NCBI RefSeq assembly: GCF_000506985.1
Contig: NZ_KI650983.1
Coordinates: 124,001-188,000 of the forward strand
Source of the DNA: Advenella kashmirensis W13003
GTDB lineage: Bacteria; Pseudomonadota; Gammaproteobacteria; Burkholderiales; Burkholderiaceae_B
Direction: 5' to 3'
Length of the DNA: 64,000 nt
Position numbers and translations under genes: made by a program. The notes beneath the pieces were generated by a model, which saw only the letters and a list, made by a program, of their open reading frames with translations, did no database searches and was not told the DNA's origin. Positions 1 through 9,397 of the stretch are shown piece by piece (the first letter of the stretch is position 1; each line of letters opens with the position of its first letter).

Positions 1-488
1 TCCTGCGGATGCTGGACCACGATGGATTCGACGACAACGAAGGGGGCATCGAGGCATGGACGCGCCTGGGCGAGGCGGTCGGCATCAGCCGCGAAGAGTT
101 GTGGTCACTGAAACGCGTCGTTCCGGGCGTGCGCTTTGCGGTGGACGCCTACGTCAATTTCGCCCGCCAGGCGCCATGGCAGGAGGCGGTCTGCTCGTCA
201 TTGACTGAAATGTTTGCGCCCAAAATTCACAAAGATCGACTGGCCAACTGGCCCGGTCATTACCCCTGGATCGAAAGTGATGGGCTGGCATATTTCCGCA
301 GCAGGATTTCGCTGGCCGAGCGGGATGTCGAGCACGGCCTGGAAGTCACGCTGGATTACTTTACCACTCGCTCACAACAGGCACGGGCACTGGAAATCCT
401 GCAATTCAAACTGGATATTCTCTGGTCCATGCTGGATGCGATAGAAAAAGCCTGCGACCTGAGCCACAGCGAGGTGGACCATGCCTGA
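1..488 (+). CDS. pqqC: Pyrroloquinoline-quinone synthase PqqC, 3' part
   Basis: C-terminal part of PqqC, the cofactor-free oxidase that closes the ring and oxidises the last intermediate of PQQ synthesis. The frame is open to the left edge of the window, so the true start lies outside. The family is about 250 residues and about 160 are present here. The segment is helical and carries family-typical stretches such as [20 protein letters not shown] and the C-terminal [14 protein letters not shown]. The stop codon overlaps the pqqD start by 8 bases, as expected for a translationally coupled pqq operon. pqqA and pqqB presumably lie upstream. Identification is from family recognition plus the following pqqD and pqqE. 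Confidence 0.93.
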   Translation, partial: LRMLDHDGFDDNEGGIEAWTRLGEAVGISREELWSLKRVVPGVRFAVDAYVNFARQAPWQEAVCSSLTEMFAPKIHKDRLANWPGHYPWIESDGLAYFRSRISLAERDVEHGLEVTLDYFTTRSQQARALEILQFKLDILWSMLDAIEKACDLSHSEVDHA

Positions 489-753
489 TTCAGCTCCTTT
501 GCCTGAAAAGCCGCTGCTATCCCGCCTGTTTCGCCTGCAGTATGAAAAGGCGCAAAATGCGTACGTCCTGCTGTATCCTGAAGGCATGGTCAAACTCAAC
601 GACAGCGCCGCAGAAATTTTGCGTCGATGCGATGGCGAGCGCACGCTTGCGCAGATTGTTGCCGATCTGGAAAACAGTTTTGCCACGACAGGCCTGCAGA
701 ATGATGTAGAAGCGTTTCTGCAAGCGGCCCAGGAGCGTGGCTGGATCAAATAG
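481..753 (+). CDS. pqqD: PQQ peptide chaperone PqqD
   Basis: Small 90-residue PqqD, the RiPP recognition chaperone that binds the PqqA precursor peptide and presents it to the radical SAM enzyme PqqE in the cytoplasm. The length is that of the family. The core [21 protein letters not shown] followed by an acidic/helical C-terminus is typical. It starts inside the end of pqqC (8-base overlap) and ends 8 bases before pqqE, so the three genes are one operon. Nothing unusual is seen. Confidence 0.94.
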   Translation: MPDSAPLPEKPLLSRLFRLQYEKAQNAYVLLYPEGMVKLNDSAAEILRRCDGERTLAQIVADLENSFATTGLQNDVEAFLQAAQERGWIK

Positions 754-761
754 AGGTCATC

Positions 762-1943
762 ATGGATATGCCCCAAGCCGTTCAGGCCAAACCACCGGCC
801 AGCGTTGCCCCGCCACTCTGGCTGCTGGCCGAGCTGACCTACCGCTGCCCGCTGCACTGCGTGTTCTGTTATAACCCGGTAGACTACGCCAGCAATACGC
901 ACGAACTGACCACGGCACAGTGGATCGATGTCATGCAGCAGGCGCGCGAATTGGGCGCGGCACAACTGGGTTTTTCAGGCGGTGAGCCCCTGTTGCGCGA
1001 TGACCTGGAAATATTGATTGCCGAAGGCCGCCGGCTGGGTTTCTATACCAATCTGATTACCTCGGGCGTGGGCCTGAAACGTGAACGCCTGGCGGCATTC
1101 CGGGAGGCCGGACTGGACCATATCCAATTATCCTTCCAGGATTCGACCCGGGAGATGAATGATTTTCTGTCGCACACCAAAACGTTTGATCTGAAATCGC
1201 GCGTCGCCGCCATGATCCGTGAATTCGAGTATCCCATGGTTTTGAATGTGGTACTGCATCGCTATAACCTGGATCATATCGAACGCATTATCGACATGGC
1301 CGATCAGATGGGCGTCGAATACCTGGAATTGGCCAACACCCAGTATTACGGCTGGGGGCTGATCAATCGACAACAGCTTCTGCCCGACCGGGCGCAATTG
1401 GAGCGCGCCGAAGCCGCGGTCAACCGCTATCGTGAAAAGCACGGCAACCGCATGCGTGTTTTGTTTGTCGTGCCCGACTATTTTGAAACCCGGCCCAAGG
1501 CCTGTATGAACGGCTGGGGTTCGGTTTTTCTGGCGGTTTCGGCCGATGGCTCTGCCCTTCCCTGCCATGCGGCCAAAACCATTCCCGGCCTGCAATTTCC
1601 CGATGTCACGCAGACGCGCCTGCATGATATCTGGTATCACAGCGACGCTTTCAACCAGTTTCGCGGCGACGACTGGATGAAAGACCCCTGTCGCAGCTGC
1701 CCGGAAAAAAACCGTGATTTCGGCGGCTGTCGCTGCCAGGCCCTGGCGCTTACAGGAGACGCTGCCAACGCGGACCCGGTCTGCGACAAATCGCCCCATC
1801 ACCATGTCATCACCGATATGATCACTCAGAAATCAGCCGTGGCAATCGAGGAAAAGCCACTGGTATTTCGTAACGACGCCAATTCACGAGCGCGTTCAGG
1901 GTTACACAATGCCACGGCCACCGGCGACAAATTGTCACACTGA
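762..1943 (+). CDS. pqqE: PqqA peptide cyclase PqqE (radical SAM)
   Basis: Radical SAM/SPASM enzyme that forms the Glu-Tyr carbon-carbon crosslink in PqqA, the first step of PQQ synthesis. The radical SAM cluster motif CPLHCVFC is at residues 29-36 (CX3CX2C), followed by the GGEP motif near residue 70. Auxiliary-cluster cysteines lie around residue 248 and at about 309-330 (CRSC...GGCRC). The protein has 393 residues, slightly long because of an unconserved tail after the final SPHHHV segment. It sits 8 bases after pqqD and is the last pqq gene visible. PQQ serves periplasmic quinoprotein dehydrogenases, which are not in this window. Confidence 0.95.
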   Translation: MDMPQAVQAKPPASVAPPLWLLAELTYRCPLHCVFCYNPVDYASNTHELTTAQWIDVMQQARELGAAQLGFSGGEPLLRDDLEILIAEGRRLGFYTNLITSGVGLKRERLAAFREAGLDHIQLSFQDSTREMNDFLSHTKTFDLKSRVAAMIREFEYPMVLNVVLHRYNLDHIERIIDMADQMGVEYLELANTQYYGWGLINRQQLLPDRAQLERAEAAVNRYREKHGNRMRVLFVVPDYFETRPKACMNGWGSVFLAVSADGSALPCHAAKTIPGLQFPDVTQTRLHDIWYHSDAFNQFRGDDWMKDPCRSCPEKNRDFGGCRCQALALTGDAANADPVCDKSPHHHVITDMITQKSAVAIEEKPLVFRNDANSRARSGLHNATATGDKLSH

Positions 1944-2083
1944 TAGGGGCAAACCAGACGCGCACAGCGCGCCAGCTGATATACAATCAGATTAAAAGAT
2001 ATAAACATATGTATCAAAAACGCAAAACAAAAATCCCGCCCCGGCCATGACCAGGACGAGGCTGGTGCACAGCAGGAGGAGAC

Positions 2084-4114
2084 ATGTACTCGTTGGAGGT
2101 GAGCAATCACATTGAACGGATCAACCAGATCGTCCATCATGGCGCCATGGTGCCGGATATCGACCCAGCGGTCGCATCCTCATGGGGACGCTGCGTCAAC
2201 GATTATGGTCTGGACCCGGAAAGCCGGCGACTGCCGCCGGTCCTCACACATGCCGAGCGCATTGAGCGCGCCGAGCAAAAACGGGTACTGATTACCGAAG
2301 CCAAACACGAAATGAATATTCTGTATCAGCAACTGGCTGATCCGGAGCTGGCCGTTGTTCTGGTGGACACCGACGGTTGTATTCTGCATATGGTGGCGGC
2401 AGATCATCTGGAAAGCGACCTGTCCAGCCTGGGCCTGCGCCTGGGCGCGGTCTGGAGCGAGGAAGAAGTCGGCACCAACGGCATGGGCACCTGCCTGATT
2501 GTCGGCGAGCCGATCGCGATCCGCCAGACAGATCATTTCCTGTACAAACATATTTTGCTGACCTGTTCGGCCGTACCCGTGATGGACCACACCGGCAAAA
2601 TGATTGCCGTGCTGGACGTCACCAGCCGTTCATCCCTGTTGCAGCAGCACTCCCTGGTGCTCATAGGCATGACAGCACGCATGATCGAAAACCGTCTGCT
2701 CACGGTCAACTGCAAGCATGCGCATCCGGTTCATTTTCACAGTCGGCCGGAAAGCATCAATACTGTACACGATGGCAAGCTGATGGTCGAAGACGATGGC
2801 ACCATTGTCGCAGCCAACCAAAGCGCCCTGGTCCAGTTGGGATTTCCCGGCATGAAAGAGTTGCGTCGTTACCGCTTCGATGAAATCTTCCAGTCGACGC
2901 TCGAGGCGCTTTTGCAGCGCAGTATGCAAAGTTCGTTTCATCCGGTCCCCATTTATCGGGCAGGCGCTTCCAGCCGCTTTTTCGCTGTGGCCCAGCTGCC
3001 GCCTGCAGGTTCCACTCATGTCCAGAACCAGGCCAGCCCTGCCCGCCCAGTGCAACTGGCTTCTGAGAAAGCCACCGAGCTGACAACGCTCCCATGCAAG
3101 AGCACCCGCGGAACGCCGCAATCGCGCATTGAATTGGGCGACACGTTCCTGCGTGAACAATTTGAACTGGCCCAGCGCGTGGTGAGCAAGGGCGTACCGG
3201 TATTGCTTTACGGAGAAACCGGCTCAGGCAAAGAGGTGCTGGCGCACGCGGTTCATCATCGCAGTCCACGCCATGAAGGCCCGTTTGTAGCCGTCAACTG
3301 CGCTTCGCTGCCAGAGAGTCTGATCGAGTCCGAACTGTTCGGTTATCGCGCCGGCGCATTTACGGGCGCCCAGCGTCAGGGGCGCAGCGGCAAAATACTG
3401 CAGGCCCACGGCGGCACGCTGTTGCTGGATGAGATTGGTGACATGCCCCTGGCCCTGCAGGCGCGCCTGCTGCGGGTACTGGATGAACGCAAGGTAACAC
3501 CACTGGGGGCCGATACCTCGGTCGACGTCGATATTCAACTGATCAGCGCCAGCCATCGCAATCTGAGCGATCTGGTGGCGCGTGGCCAATTCCGTGAAGA
3601 CTTGTATTATCGGCTGAACGGCGTGGAAATCCGCCTGCCGCCGCTCAGGGAGCGCCAGGATAAACGACAACTGATCGACCTGATTCTTGAAGAAGAAGCC
3701 GGCCAACGGGTGCCGCTGGCAGATGACGTCCTGATGGTTCTGATGCAGTACGCCTGGCCCGGCAATCTGCGACAGATGCGTCATGTGCTGCGCACCATGG
3801 CGGTCCTGGCCGATGGCGCAACGATCGGCATGCAACACCTGCCGGGCCCGCTTGCCGCTGCGCAAAACCAGAGCGTACAGAATGGCGCACCCGCATCGTG
3901 CTATCTGGAGAGCATGACCGAGGCAGAAGAGCATGAGCCGGTCAATCCCCTGCAGGAGAGCGAGCGGATCACCCTGATTCAATTGCTGGAGACCCATCGC
4001 TGGAATATCAGCGACGTGGCCCGCACGCTGGGTGTGAGCCGCAATACGCTTTATCGCAAATTGCACCGGCACAACATTACCCTGTCTACGCAGGGTAACC
4101 CCACCGTGACCTGA
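2084..4114 (+). CDS. AcoR-type sigma-54-dependent transcriptional activator
   Basis: A 676-residue enhancer-binding protein. The N-terminal part (about 1-210) has the GAF-type sensor seen in AcoR-like regulators, with the stretch EEEVGTNGMGTC. A PAS-like segment follows at about 225-300. The AAA+ domain (about 345-580) has the Walker A GETGSGKE near residue 377 and the sigma-54 contact loop GAFTGA near 424. A Fis-type helix-turn-helix (ISDVARTLGVSRNTLYRKL) closes the protein. The start is preceded by a strong AGGAGGAG site. It lies 140 bases after pqqE on the same strand. AcoR-type regulators often control alcohol, acetoin or aldehyde oxidation, so control of a PQQ-dependent dehydrogenase is a reasonable inference but is not shown here. 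Confidence 0.9.
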   Translation: MYSLEVSNHIERINQIVHHGAMVPDIDPAVASSWGRCVNDYGLDPESRRLPPVLTHAERIERAEQKRVLITEAKHEMNILYQQLADPELAVVLVDTDGCILHMVAADHLESDLSSLGLRLGAVWSEEEVGTNGMGTCLIVGEPIAIRQTDHFLYKHILLTCSAVPVMDHTGKMIAVLDVTSRSSLLQQHSLVLIGMTARMIENRLLTVNCKHAHPVHFHSRPESINTVHDGKLMVEDDGTIVAANQSALVQLGFPGMKELRRYRFDEIFQSTLEALLQRSMQSSFHPVPIYRAGASSRFFAVAQLPPAGSTHVQNQASPARPVQLASEKATELTTLPCKSTRGTPQSRIELGDTFLREQFELAQRVVSKGVPVLLYGETGSGKEVLAHAVHHRSPRHEGPFVAVNCASLPESLIESELFGYRAGAFTGAQRQGRSGKILQAHGGTLLLDEIGDMPLALQARLLRVLDERKVTPLGADTSVDVDIQLISASHRNLSDLVARGQFREDLYYRLNGVEIRLPPLRERQDKRQLIDLILEEEAGQRVPLADDVLMVLMQYAWPGNLRQMRHVLRTMAVLADGATIGMQHLPGPLAAAQNQSVQNGAPASCYLESMTEAEEHEPVNPLQESERITLIQLLETHRWNISDVARTLGVSRNTLYRKLHRHNITLSTQGNPTVT

Positions 4115-4143
4115 AACACAGTACAATCAGTTTACTGCACCGC

Positions 4144-4176
4144 AACACCGGCGCGCAACGCCGGTGTTTTTGTTTT
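4144..4176 (+). terminator. Rho-independent terminator of the sigma-54 regulator gene
   Basis: Perfect 10-base inverted repeat AACACCGGCG / CGCCGGTGTT with a 5-base loop, followed by a T-rich tail (TTTGTTTTT). It lies 30 bases after the regulator stop codon. Confidence 0.88.
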
Positions 4177-4339
4177 TGCACGATCTGCACAGCAAGCCGG
4201 GTCCCAGGTTTACCGGCCTGTCCGCCCCCAGTCGGTGATTCGCCCCATACACTTACCCGTCGTGACACCCGCCCTCTGTGGCCTCATCCTCCCGATGGTG
4301 GTCAGACAAGCGCTGCACGACGTTATCACAAGGAATTTC

Positions 4340-5308
4340 ATGATGCAGGCCATTGCCCGCCTGAGCCAATTCGTTGGCAAAACATTTGTCATATGGGTAT
4401 TGCTGTTCGCAATACTGGCTTTTTTCAATCCCTCTGCCTATACCTGGCTGGGCCAATACATCGTTCCGCTGCTGGGCATTATCATGTTCGGCATGGGTCT
4501 GACCATTTCAAAAAAAGACTTTGCCGAGGTGTTCACCCGCCCCGGAACGGTTGCCATTGGCGTGCTAGGCCAATTTATTATCATGCCGGGGCTGGCCTGG
4601 CTGCTGGCAACCGGACTGAACCTGAGTCCTGAAGTGGCGGTCGGTGTGATTCTGGTCGGCTGCTGCCCCGGCGGCACCGCCTCCAACGTCATGACCTTTC
4701 TGGCTCGCGGCGATGTTGCGCTATCCGTTGCCATTACGTCGGTCACAACACTGCTGGCACCCATCGTGACACCCGGACTTATTTATCTGATGGCCAGTCA
4801 ATGGCTGGACGTCAGCGCTGCCGCCATGTTCTGGTCTATCGTACAGGTTGTGATTGTGCCGATCGCGCTGGGCCTGATCGTTCAGGCAATCCTCAAGGAC
4901 AAAGTGAAGGCCGGCGTTGCCGTGCTGCCTCTGGTTTCGGTGGTGGCGATTGTCGCCATCGTGGCTGCTGTCGTTGCCGGCAACCAGGAAAAAATTGCCA
5001 GCAGCGGTCTGGAAATCTTTGCCGTCGTCATACTGCATAATGGCCTTGGCCTGCTGCTGGGCTATTGGCTGGCCAAACTGTCTGGTCTGAGCGTGGCGCA
5101 GCGCAAAACGCTTTCGATTGAAGTGGGCATGCAAAACTCCGGGCTGGGTGCCGCACTGGCGACTGCACATTTCTCACCGGCGGCAGCCGTGCCCAGCGCG
5201 ATTTTCAGCGTCTGGCACAATATCACGGGTCCACTGGTTGCGACGTTATATCAGCGCTTCAAAAATGATGAGGCGAACGAACATTCTGGTTCCGACAGGA
5301 GCAGTTGA
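4340..5308 (+). CDS. Bile acid:sodium symporter (BASS) family transporter
   Basis: Integral inner-membrane carrier of the BASS family (YocS/PanS-like), about 322 residues with 8-10 hydrophobic segments. The conserved stretch GCCPGGTASNVMTFLARGD and the N-terminal GMGLTISKKDF are characteristic. Members carry organic anions such as pantothenate precursors, pyruvate or bile acids with sodium; the substrate here cannot be told. An upstream frame extension to 4235 exists, but the ATG at 4340 is preferred: it has an AAGGA site just upstream and matches where the family begins. It is monocistronic between a terminator and a convergent gene. Confidence 0.88.
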   Translation: MMQAIARLSQFVGKTFVIWVLLFAILAFFNPSAYTWLGQYIVPLLGIIMFGMGLTISKKDFAEVFTRPGTVAIGVLGQFIIMPGLAWLLATGLNLSPEVAVGVILVGCCPGGTASNVMTFLARGDVALSVAITSVTTLLAPIVTPGLIYLMASQWLDVSAAAMFWSIVQVVIVPIALGLIVQAILKDKVKAGVAVLPLVSVVAIVAIVAAVVAGNQEKIASSGLEIFAVVILHNGLGLLLGYWLAKLSGLSVAQRKTLSIEVGMQNSGLGAALATAHFSPAAAVPSAIFSVWHNITGPLVATLYQRFKNDEANEHSGSDRSS

Positions 5309-5357
5309 AATCAGCGGTTCCGGCCCTGATCTCACCGCCTGATACAGGCGCTCCGGG

Positions 5358-5387
5358 GACGGCGCGTGATTGACAGTACGCGCCGTC
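5358..5387. terminator. Hairpin between convergent genes
   Basis: Perfect 10-base stem GACGGCGCGT / ACGCGCCGTC with a 10-base loop, between the BASS gene (+) and ypeA (-). There is no U-run, so it may be an RNA 3'-end stabiliser or a weak terminator used from either side. Confidence 0.45.
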
Positions 5388-5455
5388 TCACATACAGAAG
5401 GCGATTCGGCGCTGTCAACCCCGCGCCCATACACTCACCCAACTCATTATCTACT

Positions 5456-5881
5456 CTACTGATCTGCAATCAGCCGCTTGCCGAGCACCACCACGTCTGC
5501 CGGTTCGTAGCCCAGTGTCTGATAGAACGCGCTGACAGCAGTGTTTTCCTGCCGGATCATCAACTGGATCTTGGGGCAGCCGATCGCATGCAATCGTGCC
5601 TCCGCATCCTGCACCAGCCGCTTTCCCAGTCCACGGGATTGATATTGCGGGAGTACGGCCAGATAATAAATCCAGCCACGATGGCCGTCAAAGCCCGCCA
5701 TCACCGAACCAATTACCTGTGTATCGTACACAGCCACCCGGAACAGCAACGGGTCTTCATCCAGTTTGCGCCGGATATCCTTGTAAGGATCGTTCCAGGG
5801 TCGGGTCAGGCCACAGGCCTGCCATAAGGCAACAGTCTGATCGGTATCATCTGCCTGAAACGGTCTGAGTTCAATCTGCAT
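5456..5881 (-). CDS. ypeA: GNAT acetyltransferase YpeA
   Basis: A 141-residue acetyltransferase that closely resembles E. coli YpeA in length and in conserved blocks: RPWNDP near residue 27, GFDGHRGW near 63, the acetyl-CoA loop QSRGLGKRL near 82, and the C-terminal LGYEPADVVVLGKRL. The protein substrate of YpeA is not firmly known. A GTG start six codons upstream (5899) is possible, but the ATG at 5881 gives exactly the family length. It is convergent with the BASS carrier and divergent from the dioxygenase operon. Confidence 0.9.
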   Translation of the reverse strand: MQIELRPFQADDTDQTVALWQACGLTRPWNDPYKDIRRKLDEDPLLFRVAVYDTQVIGSVMAGFDGHRGWIYYLAVLPQYQSRGLGKRLVQDAEARLHAIGCPKIQLMIRQENTAVSAFYQTLGYEPADVVVLGKRLIADQ

Positions 5882-6030
5882 GGTGTGTTCGTATCCCACG
5901 TTCGGTCATCTGAAAGCAGAAAGAATATCACAGGCGATCATGCGCCGTCATGGGGCTGTCCCTGCGCCCCATCCATCAAGACCCGCTATCCAAAACAAAC
6001 TCCTGCGCGTGCAGGACCCGGGATAAGTAT

Positions 6031-6047
6031 ATTTCCTCACAGGAAAT
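6031..6047. promoter_or_regulatory. Palindrome upstream of the dioxygenase-transporter operon
   Basis: ATTTCCT-CAC-AGGAAAT, a perfect 7-3-7 inverted repeat 74 bases before the dioxygenase start codon. The size and symmetry suit the operator of a dimeric regulator. No regulator gene lies beside it, so the role is inferred. Confidence 0.4.
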
Positions 6048-6120
6048 TTGGTCATGCGTATGTTGTATTTCCATCCCGGCTTGCGCTTGCTTACTATCGT
6101 CAGACACTTGGGAGAAAAAC

Positions 6121-7101
6121 ATGAGCAACAGTCAGGCTGACACTAATGAATCCACTTACTCGGCCTTTACCGTGCACCGCGCGGCCGGCCATATCGGCGC
6201 AGAAATTGCCGGGCTTCGCATTTCGGGCGATCTGCAGCAGCACATTATCGACGATATCGAACAGGTTCTGCTGAAGCATAAAGTGGTTTTTTTTCGCGGA
6301 CAGGATCATCTGGACGATACCATTCACCAGGCATTCGGTCAGCGATTTGGCAATACCGAGCCCCATCCAACGGTTCCTTCTCGACAAGGCACACGCCTGT
6401 TTGAACTGGACGCATCCAAGGGAGGCGGACGCGCCGATTCATGGCATACGGATGTGACCTTCAAGGCGCATTATCCGAAGATCTGCATTTTGCGCGCCGT
6501 GACGGTTCCAGAATTCGGTGGAGACACCGTGTGGGCCAACACCGCCCGTGCCTATGACAAGTTGCCGGCGGAACTGAAAGCACTCGCAGAACAATTGTGG
6601 GCCGTTCACAGCAATGATTATGACTACGCAAAAGATCGTCAGGAGCTGGACAAGACACGAATCGAACATCACAAAAACGTGTTCATCTCCGAGCTCTACG
6701 AGGCTGAACATCCGGTGGTGCATGTACATCCGGTCACGGGCGAGCGCGCGTTGCTGCTGGGCCATTTCATCAAATCGCTGACTCATTTTTCCACAACCGA
6801 ATCAGCTCGTCTTTTTGAATTACTGCAAAACCGGGTCACGCGACTGGACAACACAGTGCGCTGGCAGTGGCGACAACACGATGTGGCCATGTGGGACAAC
6901 CGCGCGACACAACATTACGCCGTCAACGACTACGGCAATCAGCCACGCGTGGTGCGACGCGTCACCGTGCAGGGTGGGCCGGCCACATCGATCGACGGGC
7001 GTTCCAGTCGCACCAGAACATCTCCACACGATGTGCCGGACGAATCTGTTAAGGCCGTCACGGGTGTCAACGATGAGCAACAACAGGTTGAGACTGTATG
7101 A
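6121..7101 (+). CDS. TauD/TfdA-family 2-oxoglutarate-dependent dioxygenase
   Basis: A 326-residue non-haem iron dioxygenase. The iron-binding facial triad is visible as H109-x-D111 in SWHTDVTF and H265 in TQHYAVNDYG. R276, 11 residues after the distal His, fits the 2-oxoglutarate-binding Arg of TauD. Members hydroxylate next to a sulfonate, sulfate ester or aryl ether, releasing sulfite, sulfate or an alcohol (TauD, AtsK, TfdA, SqoD). The ATG at 6121 has GGGAGAAAAAC upstream, so the longer open frame from 5950 is rejected. Its stop overlaps the start of the binding-protein gene (ATGA), so it is co-translated with a sugar-type ABC importer, which suggests that the transported compound is its substrate. 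The substrate is unknown. Confidence 0.9.
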   Translation: MSNSQADTNESTYSAFTVHRAAGHIGAEIAGLRISGDLQQHIIDDIEQVLLKHKVVFFRGQDHLDDTIHQAFGQRFGNTEPHPTVPSRQGTRLFELDASKGGGRADSWHTDVTFKAHYPKICILRAVTVPEFGGDTVWANTARAYDKLPAELKALAEQLWAVHSNDYDYAKDRQELDKTRIEHHKNVFISELYEAEHPVVHVHPVTGERALLLGHFIKSLTHFSTTESARLFELLQNRVTRLDNTVRWQWRQHDVAMWDNRATQHYAVNDYGNQPRVVRRVTVQGGPATSIDGRSSRTRTSPHDVPDESVKAVTGVNDEQQQVETV

Positions 7102-8471
7102 ACACAAAAAACGCAAAAATAAAATCCACGCTTCCAGTAAACAGACAGTCCCGACGCCACGCTCTACGCACGCTCACGGCTGCCGGCATGTCGCTGGCCC
7201 TGCCGGGCCGGTCTGTCGCCGCAGGTAAAAAGCCACTGAACGGCGTGACGCTCAATGTGTCCACGTTCAGCGCCGCATTTCCTTCTCTTCTAAGAAAATG
7301 GATTCCGGAATTTGAAGCGCAGACAGGCGCTAAAGTCAATTTCGACACACCGTCGTTTCCCGTCTACAACCAGCGTACCGATCTGGAACTCTCCACAAAG
7401 GGTGCTGCCTACGATGTTGTCAATGTCACGTTCATCTACTCCAGTCGCTGGATCAACTCGGGCTGGCTGACGCCGCTGGATGACTACATTGCCGATCGCA
7501 ACGTCACCCCTGCCGACTGGGACATCAATGACTTTGTCAAAGGCGCCCGCGACGCCGAAACCGGACGGGATGGCAAACTGTATGGCGTGCCGTGGACATC
7601 TGAAGCGCTGTTACATGTTTCCTCCCGATTCGATCTGGTACAGGAGGCTGGCCTGGATTTTCCGGACACGACCGATGATCTGCTCAAGGTTCTGCGCGCG
7701 GTCAACCAAAAGGAAAAGGTGGCAGGGTTTGTCGCTGACAATCATTATGGCTGGACATTCGTGCCCTATCTTCATGCTTTTGGCGCCGATGTTTTCCGCT
7801 ACGTGCCAGATGATCTCACGCCAGCACTGACCACACCGGAAGCAACCGCTGCAGTTGAGTATTATGCCAATCTGATTCGCGAATTCGGCCCCAACGGCGC
7901 GGTCAGCTATACCCCGGATCAGGTGATACAGGCTCTTAAGCTGGGACGCGTGAATTTCTCTGACCAGGGCCAATTGTATTTGGCCCAATTGGGCGATGCT
8001 GCTTCAAGCAGGACCGTAAAAACAGTCAAGTTCGGATTACCGCCCAGGGGTCCGGCAGGCCGCTTCCCGGGGACCAGCGTGCATGGCCTGGGCATACCTG
8101 CTGGCTCGAAAAACAAGGACGCGGCCTGGGCATTTATCCAATGGGCGCTGTCGAAACAAACCACGGCTAAAGCCGTTGCTGCAGGATATGGCTCCCCGGC
8201 GCGGCTGTCGGACATCAAATCCGATACGTTTCGCAAGCGGCAGTTAATCAATGGCTCCGATCTTGCCCAGCTATCGCTCGATGCCATTGACATGGCGGCA
8301 ACCACCGGCCACATGAAATATCGCACAGTATCAGTCTACCCCCAGATTGACCAGCAGTTGAATAAGGTCATTGCACTGGTTGTCACCGGACAGATGACAG
8401 CCAGGCAAGCGCTGGAGCAGGCTCAGGCGCAATCGATCGCACAATTGCGCCGTTCAGGCATCAAACTGTAA
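7098..8471 (+). CDS. ABC transporter extracellular solute-binding protein (CUT1 type)
   Basis: A 457-residue periplasmic binding protein of the family-1 (MalE/UgpB-like) fold. The N-terminus has a twin-arginine-like motif SRRHALRTL at residues 18-26, then a hydrophobic stretch ending near AAG, so Tat export is likely. The mature part shows family features: an early TLNVSTFSAAFP strand, GKLYGVPWTSEALLHV near 155-170, and a C-terminal domain with KDAAWAFIQWALS. It overlaps the dioxygenase gene by 4 bases and is followed 11 bases later by the first permease. CUT1 systems usually carry oligosaccharides, polyols or glycerol phosphates. The actual ligand cannot be read from the sequence. Confidence 0.9.
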   Translation: MNTKNAKIKSTLPVNRQSRRHALRTLTAAGMSLALPGRSVAAGKKPLNGVTLNVSTFSAAFPSLLRKWIPEFEAQTGAKVNFDTPSFPVYNQRTDLELSTKGAAYDVVNVTFIYSSRWINSGWLTPLDDYIADRNVTPADWDINDFVKGARDAETGRDGKLYGVPWTSEALLHVSSRFDLVQEAGLDFPDTTDDLLKVLRAVNQKEKVAGFVADNHYGWTFVPYLHAFGADVFRYVPDDLTPALTTPEATAAVEYYANLIREFGPNGAVSYTPDQVIQALKLGRVNFSDQGQLYLAQLGDAASSRTVKTVKFGLPPRGPAGRFPGTSVHGLGIPAGSKNKDAAWAFIQWALSKQTTAKAVAAGYGSPARLSDIKSDTFRKRQLINGSDLAQLSLDAIDMAATTGHMKYRTVSVYPQIDQQLNKVIALVVTGQMTARQALEQAQAQSIAQLRRSGIKL

Positions 8472-8482
8472 CGGAAACGATC

Positions 8483-9397
8483 ATGACCGCAACTGCTCTA
8501 TACAAACCCGTGTCATGGGAGCGCGCCCGCAACCGGGCCTATGCATGGGGTCTGTTACCGGCCCTGGCCGTCCTGTTGCTGATCACACTCGTGCCGTCGC
8601 TGGCGCTGATCATCAGCAGCCTCACGCCGCTCAGTCTGGTCGACCCGGCAGCATCCTTCAATTTTGCAGACCCGCTCATCAACTTTCGTCAACTTATGCA
8701 TGATGAACGTTTTTTGAATTCAGCCACAACGCAATTGCAGCTTTCGTTCCTGACTGTTGCCATGCAACTGGGCACGGGCGTGAGTCTGGCTCTTCTGCTC
8801 AATGGGGCGTCACGACAGTTGCAATACCTGCGCAGTCCGTTTCTGATTCCCATGCTGATTCCTCCGGTTGTCGTGGCCCTGATATGGAAAATCATCTACT
8901 CGCCCGATATCAGCCCTTTGCACCGATTGATCGAGTCCGCCGGCTTTTCACTGGATGCCCTGACAGCCAATCCTCACACTGCCCTGTGGGCGATTGCCGT
9001 TGCCGATACCTGGCAGTGGTTCCCGTTTACGCTACTGATGATCCTGGCCTCACTGCAAATGCTGCCGAGTGAACCGCTGGAAGCCGCCCGCATAGACGGC
9101 GCCAATCGCTTGCAGATTCTCAGATACATTGTGTTTCCGCACATCCGCCCCGTTCTGCTCGTGTGCGGGCTGTTTCGATTGATCGACAGCTTCAAGGCCT
9201 TTCCGCTGATCTATATTCTGACCGACGGCGGACCAGGTAATGTGACGGAAGTCAGCAACTATTACGGCTTCACTCAAGCCTTCAATTTTTCCTATTGGGG
9301 TTACGGCAGTGCGATCGCTGTTCTTATTCTTCTCGGCGTATTTGCGCTGAGTCTTATCGTCTCCCGATTTGGCCGGAGCCGCCATGAACAACACTAA
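8483..9397 (+). CDS. CUT1-type ABC transporter permease (MalF/UgpA-like)
   Basis: A 304-residue inner-membrane permease with about six membrane segments. The EAA loop that contacts the ATPase is seen as EPLEAARIDGANRLQILRYI around residues 194-213. It is the first of two permeases in the operon and corresponds to the MalF/UgpA position. Its 3' end overlaps the second permease by 14 bases, implying translational coupling. Confidence 0.92.
   Translation: MTATALYKPVSWERARNRAYAWGLLPALAVLLLITLVPSLALIISSLTPLSLVDPAASFNFADPLINFRQLMHDERFLNSATTQLQLSFLTVAMQLGTGVSLALLLNGASRQLQYLRSPFLIPMLIPPVVVALIWKIIYSPDISPLHRLIESAGFSLDALTANPHTALWAIAVADTWQWFPFTLLMILASLQMLPSEPLEAARIDGANRLQILRYIVFPHIRPVLLVCGLFRLIDSFKAFPLIYILTDGGPGNVTEVSNYYGFTQAFNFSYWGYGSAIAVLILLGVFALSLIVSRFGRSRHEQH

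Noticed and set aside
372-965. Long minus-strand open frame opposite pqqD and pqqE
   Set aside because: It is fully antisense to well-recognised genes and shows no family features.
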